From: Ephydatia muelleri
Taxonomy: Eukaryota > Porifera > Demospongiae > Spongillida > Spongillidae
Reading direction: 5' to 3'
Length of the DNA stretch: 64,000 bases
Assembly (NCBI GenBank): GCA_013339895.1
Contig: JABACO010000017.1
Coordinates: forward strand, 1,880,749-1,944,748
In this document: positions 46,961 through 58,204 of the stretch, in pieces
Layout: the number at the start of each line of letters is the position of its first letter
How positions within the stretch are numbered: the first letter of the stretch is position 1
Notes under the pieces: model-generated
The model's input: the letters and a program-made list of their open reading frames with translations, nothing else
Told to the model about the DNA's origin: nothing
Databases searched by the model: none
Position numbers and translations under genes: made by a program

Positions 46961-49900
46961 CTCTCCCTTAGTCCTAGTAGCTCCTGGAGTATGAGTAGCT
47001 CCCCGAGTTGCTCCCCGCCTTCCAAAAAACAGAAAATAACTGCCAGAAGTGGAAAACCGTAAGTCACGTTGAAACGAATATGGGGTGGATGCAAAGGAGG
47101 TTTTCCAGCTGTACTGTAGATTTGGACTTGCAGCTGACGTCACACACAGATTTATAACATTTATTTATCGGCGCATTGTGAGTGTCAATTGCCGCCTAAT
47201 TTCTGTCGGTATGGTGTTTAACCTTAATTGTCTAAATGACTGGCACGTGGAACCAGAGATAATATATAGAGGGATTGGAAGCGAATCACGTGCGCTATAC
47301 CTCTGCGCGGGACATCCGAGGTAGTGATAATCGCACCTCCGAACTTGTGAAAAGGGGTGGATTTTTGGGAAGTCACTGTCGAACTTTCGCTTGAATCTCC
47401 TTACAGGTATGCCGTAATATTCAGCTGATGCTACAAATCGATGGCCCAGTGAATCTAGTTGAAACTATAAATATAGTTTATGCGGTAATTCAGCTTTGCC
47501 GCGACGGTTTTACGGTGTCAAAGTAGAAAAAGTATGATTTTTTTCTTTCGTTGGGGTTAGTTCTTTGCATAGTGACGTTAGGGTCTTGCATTCGTGCTAG
47601 AAATAATTAACTGCGTTCGTATTGTGTTTTAAGATGTTTTTTAATCCTAAGGAACAGTCCTAAGTGGACTTCCATGGGTTTTGACCCTTTACGATTACGG
47701 GACAGTATCTTTGTAAGTTAAAGAGCAAAGAAATCGCAGTATTTTTTTCCTAATAGTACAAGGCCTAAAGTGTGTCTTAGTGAGGTTCTTGTAATTTTGG
47801 GGTGCGCTTTCTTGCTACAAATTTTGCCGCTATCTATATCACAAATTAATATTCTACGTGCACTGGGCCAGGGTGGGCGGGGGGGTACATGTCCATTACT
47901 GACTAAAGTGATTTACTTATTGTCCTGATGCTTTTAGCAGACATGAGCAGGAGAAAACTAAGGTTAGGCCGAAGAAAGAAGAGTCTGGAAAGACAGAAAC
48001 CTAAAGTCCTCACTGTCTCCATTTCACGTGCTGCTGTTTCTGTGCAGCTGCATCCAGGTGTTTATTGTTCACCTTCCTTGTCAAATGCTCTGCAGCATTC
48101 TGGTCATTTTGATCAGCTTGTCTCTCAGCTTACTGTGTCATTGCCCATATCAATGGCCTAGTGACATCTATGAATTTGCTCTCACACCGACTGAGCATTC
48201 TTAAACTGCCACCACAGTGGGTTATAGCCTCCATGACACCGTTGTGTTTGTGCAAAGTAGGGCTGCAAGAAGTCTGTCGTCCAAGTGTCACTTTGTCAAT
48301 AGCTTTCAATGCGTCACTGGAATGGACTACTACAATTTCATCAAAGACATTGAACCCCAGTAATTCTCTTAATTGTTTTGTTCAACTTGCCATACCCTGT
48401 CAAAGTAGTAGATGATGCCTTTAAACTTATGGAGTTTTTGGGTGCGGCAAGGTTTTGTAGAGGTAGCCCAGATTCTGGCTTGGTGGAACTATGGAAGATA
48501 GGGTCATCATCTTTACACATCAGCAGTGGTATGTTGCACACATACTGGTGCTCCTGAACATGCTTGCACTTTACATGTGTTTTTAAAATAGGCAAAAGTG
48601 TCAGCTTCTTGGATACTACCATTCATTGCGCACATCAGAAGCATTCCTGTGTGTGTGGAAAAGATTTTTGCTCCAAGCTGGCTGTCTTACAATCTCATCA
48701 ATTTTCATACAATTTGTTGGTCATTCCATGTTTAAGGAATTGGTCAAAACAAAGTATTGTTCAAACACTACAGCAGAAAGCAGTCATGGTTCAGATGATT
48801 TAACACATCTTGAATATAACGCAATTCGATATACTGCTGGGTATGTACCACAGGCGCTGAAGAAGAAAGTAGCCAAATCTCACCATTCAAATAAGAAAGA
48901 TCTTCTCCTCTGTCTTGATGACCTTTCTATGTGTGATGATGATGATCCTGGCTCATCAGCTGATTGGATCCGTGCAGTAGATCGTGGCAGTCTCATCCAC
49001 ATAAACAACATGACCTTTGAGCTCTTTCTTTCTATGGAGCAGTCTATTCGAAGATGTGTTAAAGCAGGTCAAGAACTTGGAGATGCACGATCTCAGTTGA
49101 AGGAAGATGAGAATGTCCTTTTCTACTGGTCTATATTGACAGCAAATCGGTCTGATGATGTTGCTACTACCATCTTGGAGATGGTAGTAGACCTGTGGAT
49201 AACAGTGCAGGGGTTTTCATTGGCTGGTGCATGGGTGGAAGAATACAAAATCACCCAAAAGAAGACAACACAGAAATCTAAAGCCCTTAGGAAAAACTGA
49301 ACTGATCCCCCTTCCCCCTCCCCTCAAGCACCCTTTTTTTTTTGTTGCTCTGAGTGTGTTTAGTTGAAGTGGCAGTTACAAAAAAGTTACTCCGTACATG
49401 TACATGTGTATGGCTTCGTTTCCTTTCCTCGGATATCCCGCGTTAATTAGTGTTAAATGCAACCGCTTCCAATCCCTCTATATATTATCTCTGGTGGAAC
49501 TCGGTCGATTGACACTCAATTGCTACGTATGACGGCATGTTGAATGACACAACTACCTATTCCAGGTATGACAACACACTGTAGGCGTATATGGCGTTAC
49601 AATAGATTGATGGGCACATTTCTGACTTTATTAGGTTTAGTGCATGGTGGAGTCATGGTTGTGATGTTGAGATTTTATTAGTTTTCTGTACCGTAGATGC
49701 GAGGGAAGGGGGGGGGGGGGAGGAGGTGGGAGGGTAATGTGGAATAATAACAATTACATTGCACTCATTCAGAAACACCAGTTCAAACAGTAGACATGTT
49801 CTGCATTTTTTTTTTTCTCTTGCTGCATGCGCAAACACAGGAGTGGAGGCTATGAGTGTGATTTCATTGATGCCCCTCACAACGACGACTATTGCATCAT

Positions 49901-50585
49901 ATGTCTGCTACCTGCCCGAGACCCTCAGCAAACCAAGTGCAATTGTGCCAAACTTCTCTGCAAATCGTGTTATGAGAAACAGAAGGGCATTGCGGGCACG
50001 TGTCCAATGTGTCGCAAACGGCTTGATGCTTTTCCCGATCGGAACATTTCCCGGAGGCTCAATGCTCTGAGGGTAAAGTGTACCTCTGCAGGCTGCCCCT
50101 GGGAGAATGAACTGGGAATGTTAAATGGCCACATTGACAACTGTGAGTATGTGGTGACAGACTGCACCAATGGCTGCAAGAGCAGTCATCGCCGTTGTGA
50201 TCTTAAGCATCACCTCATGGAGGAGTGTCCCCTGCGGCAGTATGTCTGCGATCATTGCAATGACAAAGGGGTCTATGTTGATATGACGGGTAAGCACCTT
50301 AAAGTGTGCCCAAACATCATGGTTCGTTGTGCTAAAACAGGGTGCATGGCTTCTGTGGCAAGAAAGGATCTGAAAGATCACTCTTCCATATGTCCCAAGG
50401 CAACCATCAAGTGCCCATATTTGAAGATAGGGTGTCAGTTTGTTTCACTCAGGGAGAAAATGGACGATCACATCAATAGTAGCACAACTGATCATCTCGA
50501 CCTTGCGATGGGCGAAATAGTAAAACTGAAGCATGACCTAGCCAAGCTTCAGGATCAGGCATGTTGGGATTTATTTAGAAACTAA
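46763..50585 (+). CDS. TRAF-like RING/zinc-finger gene, copy A
   Basis: The model has two exons. 46763-47058 encodes an RS-repeat head (MSRSPSMSRSPSTSRSPSM-type, 18-bp DNA unit) ending KKQKITARSGKP with donor ACC|GTAAGT. 49841-50585 follows an acceptor (TTTTTCTCTTGCTGCATGCG then CAAACACAG). The phases match, giving about 346 residues. Exon 2 has a TRAF-style RING (CIIC, KCNC, CKSC, CPMC; the usual His is Cys), then three or four TRAF-type zinc fingers (CTSAGCPWENELGMLNGHID, GCKSSHRRCDLKHHLMEECP, TGCMASVARKDLKDH, GCQFVSLREKMDDH) and a short coiled coil (EIVKLKHDLAKLQDQ). TRAFs normally end in a MATH domain; none follows, so this is truncated or a MATH-less form. Role by family: ubiquitin-ligase adaptor in immune-type signalling. 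The joining of exon 1 is my inference. Confidence 0.65.
47252..49495. mobile_element. 2.2-kb DNA transposon in the TRAF gene intron
   Basis: The left end ACCAGAGATAATATATAGAG and right end CTCTATATATTATCTCTGGT continue inverted through GGATTGGAAGCG and, about 45 bp further in, GCGGGACATCCGAGG/CCTCGGATATCCCGC. The arms are about 68 bp. GGA flanks both sides (candidate 3-bp duplication). The matching place in arm B has no such insert. The element carries a plus-strand protein ending at 49300 and a short upstream frame (MSRRKLRLGRRKKSLERQKP at about 47944). A lone 15-bp match to its end lies at 62977-62991. Superfamily unassigned. Confidence 0.8.
48626..49300 (+). CDS. Transposon-encoded protein, unknown family
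   Basis: This is the C-terminal part of a protein that probably starts upstream. Visible words: TAESSHGSDDLTHLEYNAIR, YTAGYVPQALKKKVAKSHH, SADWIRAVDRGSLIHINNMT, ENVLFYWSIL, VVDLWITVQGFSLAGAWVEE, and a basic tail KKTTQKSKALRKN. I recall similar 'NAIRYxAGYVPxxLKKK ... FSxAxAWxExYK' proteins as recurrent unannotated proteins in cnidarians and other invertebrates, but know no function. Lying between good TIRs, it is the best candidate for this element's mobility protein. Earlier frames (47944-48400) are broken, so the copy may be inactive. Confidence 0.6.
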   Translation: MRTSEAFLCVWKRFLLQAGCLTISSIFIQFVGHSMFKELVKTKYCSNTTAESSHGSDDLTHLEYNAIRYTAGYVPQALKKKVAKSHHSNKKDLLLCLDDLSMCDDDDPGSSADWIRAVDRGSLIHINNMTFELFLSMEQSIRRCVKAGQELGDARSQLKEDENVLFYWSILTANRSDDVATTILEMVVDLWITVQGFSLAGAWVEEYKITQKKTTQKSKALRKN

Positions 50586-51017
50586 GATTGTGTGATCACA
50601 TAATTTGTTTGCATTTATCAATCAAGTGACAAATTAACGGTCATGAAAGTTGCGGTTTGTAATTTTTCGGATTACAACCGCGCTTCGTTCCATCCATAGA
50701 GAATGTATGGCGTTTCTACAAATTAATGAAACTTCAACTCTTGCTACCCACTAATACTACTCTAAATATTATGCAGATGTAGGCAATTTCAAATTTTGTA
50801 TCATGTATAGTCCAAAATTCTCAGACCATAAATGAAAATATGAGATTCCATAGACTTGTACACATATAGAAACAAATTGTGATATTCTATATCTTACAAC
50901 TATGGTAACGCTAGTTGAATATAAAGTACGTTTTACGCCCTCCTCTCATTTCTTCATACTAGCTGTACTGTGCTTGTAGGGGGAAGACAGGTGACCCCTA
51001 ATAATCCAGGGGTGGAA

Positions 51018-51040
51018 TTAGGGGGGGGGGGGGGGGGGGG
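51018..51040 (+). repeat. Poly-G tract next to a CAGGGGTGGAATTAGG end-like word
   Basis: CCAGGGGTGGAATTAGGGGG at 51007 resembles the left end of the 9.8-kb transposon (CAGGGGCGGATC...AATTTAGGAAGGGGGG). It may be a solo relic; no partner end was found. Confidence 0.4.
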
Positions 51041-51499
51041 AAGGGAGAGGGTATATCCCCCCCACCTATGTCATTAAATATTCATGACTTATTAACGCTA
51101 TAACTATTCATACACGTACAGCGCAACGATCCTTCCAATGGCGGTAGGTGGATTATAAATGTCCCAGCCCATAATATTCTGATCTATATATCGATCGGAA
51201 TATTAAATATGGATACCGTATATCGATCGTTATGCCGTTCAAATAATGAAGTACGTTTGGAAAGTCTGGTTTAAAAATTTATGTCGTAATTATTATTCTA
51301 TTGTTTGTAGCGTGTTTCTACGCAATTCCATGCTATGTTTTGAGACTTGAAAAGTGCGAAAGTTGCAATGCGGCTGGAGCTTCGCCCCAGACCGTATAGA
51401 CCAGTTGCGGCGCGAAACCATTATCGTATGAATATAGTTACCGTTGCCCAGGTTTATTATGAACGAACTGTCTACAGAACCGGTACAGGCACTTTATTT

Positions 51500-54400
51500 A
51501 ATATAACTACCGAGCCGGTACCGGAAGAGACGGCTTGCTCTATTTTACAGAAGATGGGGCAGACTCAACAGCAAAGCAGTGGATCGTAGATAAAGAGAGT
51601 CAAATGAAGGTGATTACGTCATGTCACGATCAGAAGTTAGGTGAGTCACGATGCTTCGCGACTTATTTTTACCGGTTTCACATGTTCCTAAAAGGCGGTG
51701 GGCATTTTGGACGCGACAAGACTCTTCAGAAAATCTGTTCGCGCTTTTTTTGGCGCGATATGACCAAGCATATTAAGGAGTATGTTAACACGTGTGAACA
51801 GTGGCAAAAGGCCAATCCTAAGATGATTAAGGAGACCGCAGTGCTACATCCGATTCCCGTTAAGACCGAAGTCTGGCATCAAATTGGGATCGATCATGTA
51901 GGCCCTCTTAAACTTACACGCAGAGGAAATAGGTATTTTCTATTTATTTCGTGCATTCTGCTACTAGTAGTTTGTTTGTGAACAAAATACTGTAGTTATG
52001 CATGCTTGATAGCTTCACCCAGACCACGTTTGCAGCTAGTATTGCCACTGTGCCTGCTGAGTAAAACCAGTTCATTCATAAGTATACAATAGCACAAGAC
52101 ACACAAACATGTTTCTTCTTCAGACACAAAGACCACAATATGTTAGTGTCTTTTACTGTTAGGCCAATGCCACATCAGTGACAATACCTTTGCAATTGCA
52201 GAAATAGTCTAAGCTGCTGTTAATAATAGTATTCTAATAATGCTTCATATACAAATGCAGGTACTTAAATGGCATAATTTATGTTACAAGTCATGACCTG
52301 ATTTTATTTTTAGATATCTCGCTACATGCATTGACTATTTTTCCAAGTGCTCAAGCCCTTCCAACACAATCAGCTGAAGAAGTAGCACACTTTCTTCTGT
52401 CTCTTATTACACGACTTGGTTGCTTTCATGTTTGCATTTCAGACCAAGGCCGTGAATTTGTTAATTCCCCAACGAAAAGCTTTTTGAAATAGCAGGTGTT
52501 GAACACCGGGTATCTAGTGCCTATCACCCCCAAACAAATGGATTGGATGAAAGAATGAACCAAACCTTAACCAAAGCTATAGTATAGTATATCAATACTG
52601 AACAGGATGATTGGGATGAGCACATTGAATCTATATTGTTCTCCTATCGCACCAGTGTCCATGCTTCAACTAAGTTTACACCATTTTATTTGATGTATGG
52701 CAGAGAAGCAGTGCTTCCTGTGCAACTTCAACTGATTGATCACAATCAAGACGGATCAGTAGTAGATGAATTGCATGTGGAGAATGACGCAGTGCAGTTA
52801 TACGCTACGCAACTTGAGAAGATTAAGAAGGAATTATTTCCTAAAGTTGATGTGAACATTAAAAAAGCACAGAAAAAGCAAAAAGAATTATATGATGAGC
52901 GATGCACACCTGAAAAATATCAGATAGGGGATCTTGTGCTTGTGAAAAACATGAGGAATTTAAGCAGGGCGGGAGGTAAAACAGATGAACGGTGGACAGG
53001 GCCTTATGCAATTGTAAACATTCATGAGAAAGGATTGTACAGGCTCAGAAAATTGAGTGATGGAAAACAACTTGCAAACAACATTAATGAAAGCAGACTG
53101 AAACCTTTTCATGAAAGAAAAACAGAGTATAGCAATGGTTCAAGTCAAAACAAGGGTGAAAAACAGGTGCTGGGCAGCAGGGATGAGAATGTAATATTGA
53201 ATGAGAAAAGTATTACATTGTTTGATGATGAACATGCTCATTACAAGCAAGCAAGACAAGATGCCAAACTGTTAGATACAACAAATTCTGTTCTTAAAGA
53301 CCAACTGTATTCCTCCCACCTGCTGCGTTTATGGAGAACAGGTGCTGCTAAATTCTCCTACTCTGCTGATGAAGATGATTTTGATGTAAGCAAAAGACAG
53401 ATACCTTTTTAAATTTTAACTTTGCATTCTTTTTCTCTTACAGCCCTCAAGTTTGCATTTCAATGAAGGTGAGTTTGCATTAAGCAGGGATTTGATGGTA
53501 GATTTATGGCTACATAGTCGTCATTACAATAAAGAGATTCCATTAATGGAGGTACATGGTGGTGATTTTGTCATTTGTGATGATGGGTTGTACGAAAGCT
53601 TTGTGGAATTCAAAAAAACAGTGGATTACCAAGAGGATTTCCGGATTGTTAGGGAGGTTGATCTCTTATCTTACTGGATGAAGACCTGCAAAGTTACATC
53701 CATAAGACAGGTCACACTCATGGATAAAGTAATATATTACCTGATGACAGCATCTGATTTGGATGCGCTTTGTGAATGGATACATGACACAAGAAAAGAA
53801 TGGAATGAAACGAAAACAAATTCCAGCACACCTTTAAAATGTATATATATTGTTATGCATTTCTGAATATTTAGTAAAAACTTTTGTATTGTTTAGCTGC
53901 ATAAATAATTGTGTCCAATGATACATATTTTCTATTTCTACTCTTAAGGCAAGGCCACAGTTCACAGTGAATCAGACAAGTTGAATACGACATCTGGACA
54001 CTTGCTGGACAGAGAGAAGAGAGACGTGATCTTATCCAGCACTGGATGGCTGGATGATGTCATTATCAATGCTGCTCAAGACTTGCTGAAAGAGCAGTTT
54101 GAAATATCAGGATTCCAGAATACCACACTTGGATGTAATTTGTCTTTTGACATTCTTAGAAGTGAGTTTGTCCAGATACTGCACAATGGAAAAAATCATT
54201 GGTTAACTACATCCACTGTTGGATTGCCAGCAGCAACTGCTAATGTATATGATAGCCTTAACCAATCACTTTCACAGTCTACTGTTAATCAGGTTTGTGC
54301 TCTAATTTTTACTAGGAATCAAACAATTGATGTGAGATTTATTGATGTTGAGCCCCAGATTAACAGCTGTCTATGCTATTGCATTTGCTACTAGTCTTTG

Positions 54401-54660
54401 TTTCTGCGAGGATATAAGTTCCATACAGTATTGTGTTAGCAAAATGAGGACTCATCTAGTCAGTTGTCTTGAAAAACGTCAAATGGCTCCCTTCCCAAGT
54501 ATTCAAAGGAAGTCAACCCTTTCTCATTCAATTTTAGCACAGCAACGTATCCCAGTCTCTTGTAGCTGTCGAATGACCAGCTGGAAGAATGATCCAGTGC
54601 TCTCACTGCAAAGAGCAGTTTCACAAGAAGTGTGAACGGGTCACAAGAAATGAACTGAGC
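51500..54660 (+). mobile_element. Ginger1-like integrase/Ulp1/PHD element, broken
   Basis: Coding blocks occur in order on the plus strand. First an H2C2 zinc-binding region and the start of an integrase core (GGHFGRDKTLQKI, WHQIGIDHVGPL; 51535-51981). Then the core continues (CIDYFSK near 52320; AEEVAHFLLSLITRLGC; HPQTNGLDE-like). Next a chromodomain-neighbour GPY/F region (DERWTGPYAIVNIHEKGLYR; 52636-53412), an uncharacterised block (53453-53866), a Ulp1/C48-like block (GWLDDVIINAAQDLLKEQF, HNGKNHWLTTSTVG; 53945-54394) and a Cys-rich PHD-like end near 54540-54660. A gypsy-type integrase followed by Ulp1 and PHD without gag or RT is the known layout of Ginger1 DNA transposons. It is interrupted several times and looks inactive; part of the gaps may be introns. 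Ends were not located. Confidence 0.65.
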
Positions 54661-54929
54661 TCCTCGTGGCAGTGCAGGGCTGTGCGCAAAGAAATGAACA
54701 GTGTGACTGCATGTGGTGGCATGATTGTATTTGTGTATGACTATGGCACTTCTGTATGAGGAATTAATCGATAGTTCGTCAAGCTAGAAAATAAAGAACT
54801 GTTTCGTAGTAGTACTAAGTATCTGAATGTGCGTGTTACATTAATCCTCTGAGTCTCACGACACACGCGTACCTACAGTACTACACAGGTTCCCGATCGA
54901 ACGTTCTGGGTATTTAACTACGCATCCAC

Positions 54930-55250
54930 TATGGTGGTTGTAGTGGGGGGACAGCAAATCCTAAAGCGGACAGGTAATCCTAGGAATAATTGTCCGTGGG
55001 GGGACAACTTATGCTAGTACCCGTTGTCCGCCGGACAATTTTTGGGGGGGACAAGCTATCCTACTACACGGTACCGGTGTCACGTAGAATTAGGGACCCA
55101 TAGAATTAGGGACCCCCGTCCCCCAATCTCCGGAGAATTGGGCATCCCCCGGCCCCAAAACTACGGGAGATGTGGGGATCCCCCCGTCCCCAATCACCGG
55201 AGAATATGGGACCCCTTCGTAGAATTAGGGACCCCATGTAACGATATTGA
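54930..55250. repeat. Short GC-rich repeats (GGGGGGACA and TAGAATTAGGGACC)
   Basis: GGGGGGACAnnnnATCCT occurs four times around 54943-55065, with the GTCCG(TGG/CCGG) inverted words. It is followed by three copies of GTAGAATTAGGGACC(CC) and CCCCAATC(T/A)CCGGAGAAT repeats. The plus-strand frame (125 codons) through it has no recognisable domain. Confidence 0.6.
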
Positions 55251-55429
55251 TTTTGATATAGCCAGCACATGTATAGGCTCGTGCCGATTTATAGCACATA
55301 TACACAATAATAAATGGACAGCACAAAGCTTAGAACAAACGGGATGTGTTGATCGATTGCAATACATCCAATGCCATACAAACAGAAGCGTATTCGCGTA
55401 ACATTGTTATTCTGCATGCTGACTGAGAG

Positions 55430-56440
55430 CTTCATCAACAGCTAGGTCGATGGCATTGTGATGGGAAGGCAAGACGGCAACGTATCCAAGCAATAGTTAA
55501 GCTAGCCTTTTCAGAGACGTCCAAAGACCCTGGATGAGGCCATGACTGCAACCCTCGAGATGGAGTCGTACAGGACCTCGGCAGCCATAAAGGTGGGACA
55601 GGCGACACCAGAGGAGCACCCAACCCCAGCAGCGGGGGAGGAGACAATAGTAGGTGCCGTAGATAAGGAGGGAGGGGTGGTGGCAGACAATTCTGTATCC
55701 AGTATGCTGCTAACCATCCTGAAATGACTGGACAGACTGGAAGGGCTACCCAAAAGTCATGGCAGTCAACCCAACAGTGGGAGGAAAGACGAACCGGTGA
55801 CCTGTCGGAAGTGTGGCAAAGAAGGACACTATGCCCGTGGGTGTGCAGCCAAGGGGAGCAAGCACCAGGGAAATGGTTAGCCCTATAGTGCTGGGAGCCA
55901 GACACTGGAGGGCCAAGGTACAATGGCTCAAAGTAGTAATAGTAGTAGTACGCCCTACCTCCCCCTATAATTTTCGGTCACACCCACCCCAGCATAACGG
56001 GTGAATGGCTTTGTGAATAAGATACCAGCCACTCTTCTACTGGACACTGGTGCTGCAGTGACCCTCCTACAGGGTGCTGTGTGGCAACGTATCCGCACTG
56101 AACTGAAGCCATGGAGTGGAACCAAACTAATTGGACCAGATGGAACTGCCATAGCGGTACAGGGCACCACCACAGTCACCATCATGGTTGAAGATGGCAG
56201 CTTCATAGCAGACGTTGTTGTGGTGGATGGGCTGATAGCTGAAGTGCTGCTTGGGCTTGACTTCCTGGAGCAACACAACTGCACTATTCATGCAGGCTGG
56301 AGAGCGGCTCCTGACAATTAATAATGGGAATATTGTCATACCACTAACCAGTTCTGACACTGTTAGGAAGTCTCCTAGGATGGTGGTTAACCTCCTACAG
56401 TCAGTGCACATACCACCTCGGAGTCATCTTTATATAAATC
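55430..56440 (+). mobile_element. Ty3/gypsy-type gag-protease fossil
   Basis: A gag C-terminal stretch with one zinc knuckle (CRKCGKEGHYARGC, about 55800-55845) is followed by a retroviral-type aspartic protease (LLLDTGAAVTLLQG near 56035; VLLGLDFLEQHNC near 56245). No reverse transcriptase or LTR was recognised next to it. It is broken and truncated. Its neighbour at 51.5-54.7 kb is on the same strand but has a Ginger1 layout, so I do not join the two. Confidence 0.75.
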
Positions 56441-56559
56441 CATAACTTGCTTGAAATGCTCCTCAAAGGAGTTTTGTTTGCAGCATTGAGAAGCAAATTT
56501 TCTACATAATATAACCAGGCTAATTAAATCTATTCTTTATTCCAGCAATGGTGCTATCA

Positions 56560-57820
56560 AGGGCTTCATAGTACTGCAGACGATAATGAACCTCAACTGA
56601 CACCGGTGGAATCCATCACCATGCAGTGCCATCTTCAAACGAATAGGCGCTTTTCGTTTCCTAGGAAAAGTGGGTAGTTCTGTACCATATCATTCACTGG
56701 ATTTTTTTAAGTACTTCAAAAAACAAGATGAAATACTCATCAGCTCTCATGCCCTGTAAAGTGCGCACAGTTAATTCTGCCACCTTCTGCCCCAGCTGCT
56801 GCATGACATTGATGAACTTTGTAATGTTCTACTTAAAATTTCAGTAATTTTCAGTATCTTCATGCTCAAATCCAAGCCAAAAATCAAAGCATTGCATCTG
56901 TGCTCTCACTCCAATGATTCGTCCTTTCACATCAAGATCAAGCCTAGAATCCAAACATTCCAGCCACAATTGCTTCAGTGCTTCGTAGTAATGTTGTTTA
57001 GCTATCGCATGTCCTCTGACTGTCCACCTTGTTGGGCAAAATGATTGAATGTTGTTTGTTGGCATAGGCCCTTCCTCTTCCATTGAAGGGCAGCACTTCG
57101 TTTTGGGGAGAAATGAATTAGCTTACTCACTTCAAAGGCCACATCCAAGGCATCCCTACACACTTTATTGTTTTTAAGTGCATCACCAACAGCAAGGTTG
57201 AGGGATTGCCCATAACAATGGGTGAACAGAGCCCGTGGCTCTCTTTGCAAAAAGAGTGATTAGACACCAGTTTTTGATCCAGGCATATTTGCAGCACACC
57301 ATCATAGCACTGACCACGGCAATTATGGATTATTAATCCTGCCCGTAAGAGCACATCTTCCAAAGCATCTGTGAGTGTCTTGGCATCAATAGTGCCAACA
57401 TTGTACACCCCAATCACATTCTCATTATCTTGCAATAATTCATCCACCCATCTAATGTTGGAAGCATCCGTGCATTCATCAGCAAAAACCACTACTAGAG
57501 ATGCTTTTGCTGACATCTCAGCAAGAGCCATGATGTGTAATACTTCATTCTGGATGTCATGGGATGTGTTTTCTTCTTCATCCAGTCACCTAAGCCAGGA
57601 GTTCAATTGCCCGTAAGTTGAGCAGCTGAATAAAATTACTCATCCCCATGACCCCTTAGAGGCAAACCTTGCCTGGCAAGAAATCTGATGTTCTGAAGAA
57701 AGATCCTTAAATCAGCCCTGTTTTCAGACTTTTCCCGCTGGTGTTAAGTACTTGACAGCTAGACAAAATTGTCCCATGGAACTTTCTCTTTGTGCCTCCG
57801 AGGATGGAAATTCTTTAGAG
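56560..57820 (-). pseudogene. hAT transposase relic (ZMYM1/Zaphod-like)
   Basis: On the minus strand, in several frames: NIRFLARQGLPLRGHGDE (near 57680), ALAEMSAKASLVVVFADECT with DASN (first acidic motif, near 57480), VIGVYNVGTIDAKTLTDALE, HNCRGQCYDG, EPRALFTHCYGQSLNLAVGD (near 57225), VCRDALDVAFEVSKLIHFSP, CPTRWTVRG (near 57035) and LDLDVKGRIIGVRAQMQCFD (near 56920). These are the ordered landmarks of the DUF4371 plus hAT region in ZMYM1-like/Zaphod transposases. Multiple frame changes, and no C-terminal dimerisation motif seen; a dead copy. Confidence 0.8.
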
Positions 57821-58190
57821 GTGAAGAATTTCATTGCTCATCACAACCATGAGAGAAAAAAGGTTATTGGAAAAGTAATATTTTTCACATGTTTATAACT
57901 TGTTCTTTACTACCGTCAACATACAGGGCTTGTTTGACATGTTGCCACACCAACGAAAATTGTCCAAAGAGGAAACAATGGAAGTTGAGAGGCTATTAAG
58001 TTTGAAGGCTAACAAAAAGATGGTTAAAGATAAGTTAGAGCAGATGTCAAGAAAAATTGTTACTCAGAATAATATTTCAACAAAGCAAGGTCATACAAAT
58101 ACTAGGAATGACTTAACTGAAACAGTGCGTAAACTAACTGAGAGATATGGTATGTTAATAATGTTTTGCTTAGATGGTAGGTCTTTGTAA
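57785..58190 (+). pseudogene. Mutator-like (ZSWIM3-type) N-terminal fragment
   Basis: EDGNSLEVKNFIAHHNHERK ends at a donor-like AAAAAG|GTTATT. After a 60-70 nt gap with acceptor CAACATACAG (57926) comes GLFDMLPHQRKLSKEETMEV, then LLSLKANKKMVKDKLEQMS, and NDLTETVRKLTERYG. The HNHE box and the following helical region resemble the N-terminal part of ZSWIM3-like and FAR1/MULE proteins. The DDE core expected next is missing; a Ulp1-like fragment follows instead. This is a truncated or rearranged copy. Confidence 0.6.
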
Positions 58191-58204
58191 AATACATAAT
58201 ATTA

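Larger units (their letters stand above)
46700..50920 (+). repeat. Inverted segmental duplication, arm A
   Basis: Matches 58650-62870 in reverse. Paired landmarks: CGATCAGTCGGCTGCTTTTG (46715/62850), the CTTCCAAAAAACAGAAAATA exon edge, TTTGGACTTGCAGCTGACGT (47120/60820), the whole TRAF-like exon, and the 3' flank to about 50920. Arm A alone contains the element at 47252-49495. Confidence 0.85.

Noticed and set aside
46679-47143. Minus-strand TRGATH repeat protein
   Set aside because: Shadow of the 18-bp array whose plus-strand frame has an in-phase splice donor and a sensible RS composition.
55024-55401. Plus-strand 125-codon frame
   Set aside because: It runs through the TAGAATTAGGGACC repeats and has no recognisable domain or splice context.
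51500-56440. A single gypsy element running from the integrase blocks to the gag/protease blocks
   Set aside because: The order on the strand is wrong for an LTR element (integrase, Ulp1 and PHD come before gag and protease), and no RT or LTR links them; treated as two unrelated fossils.
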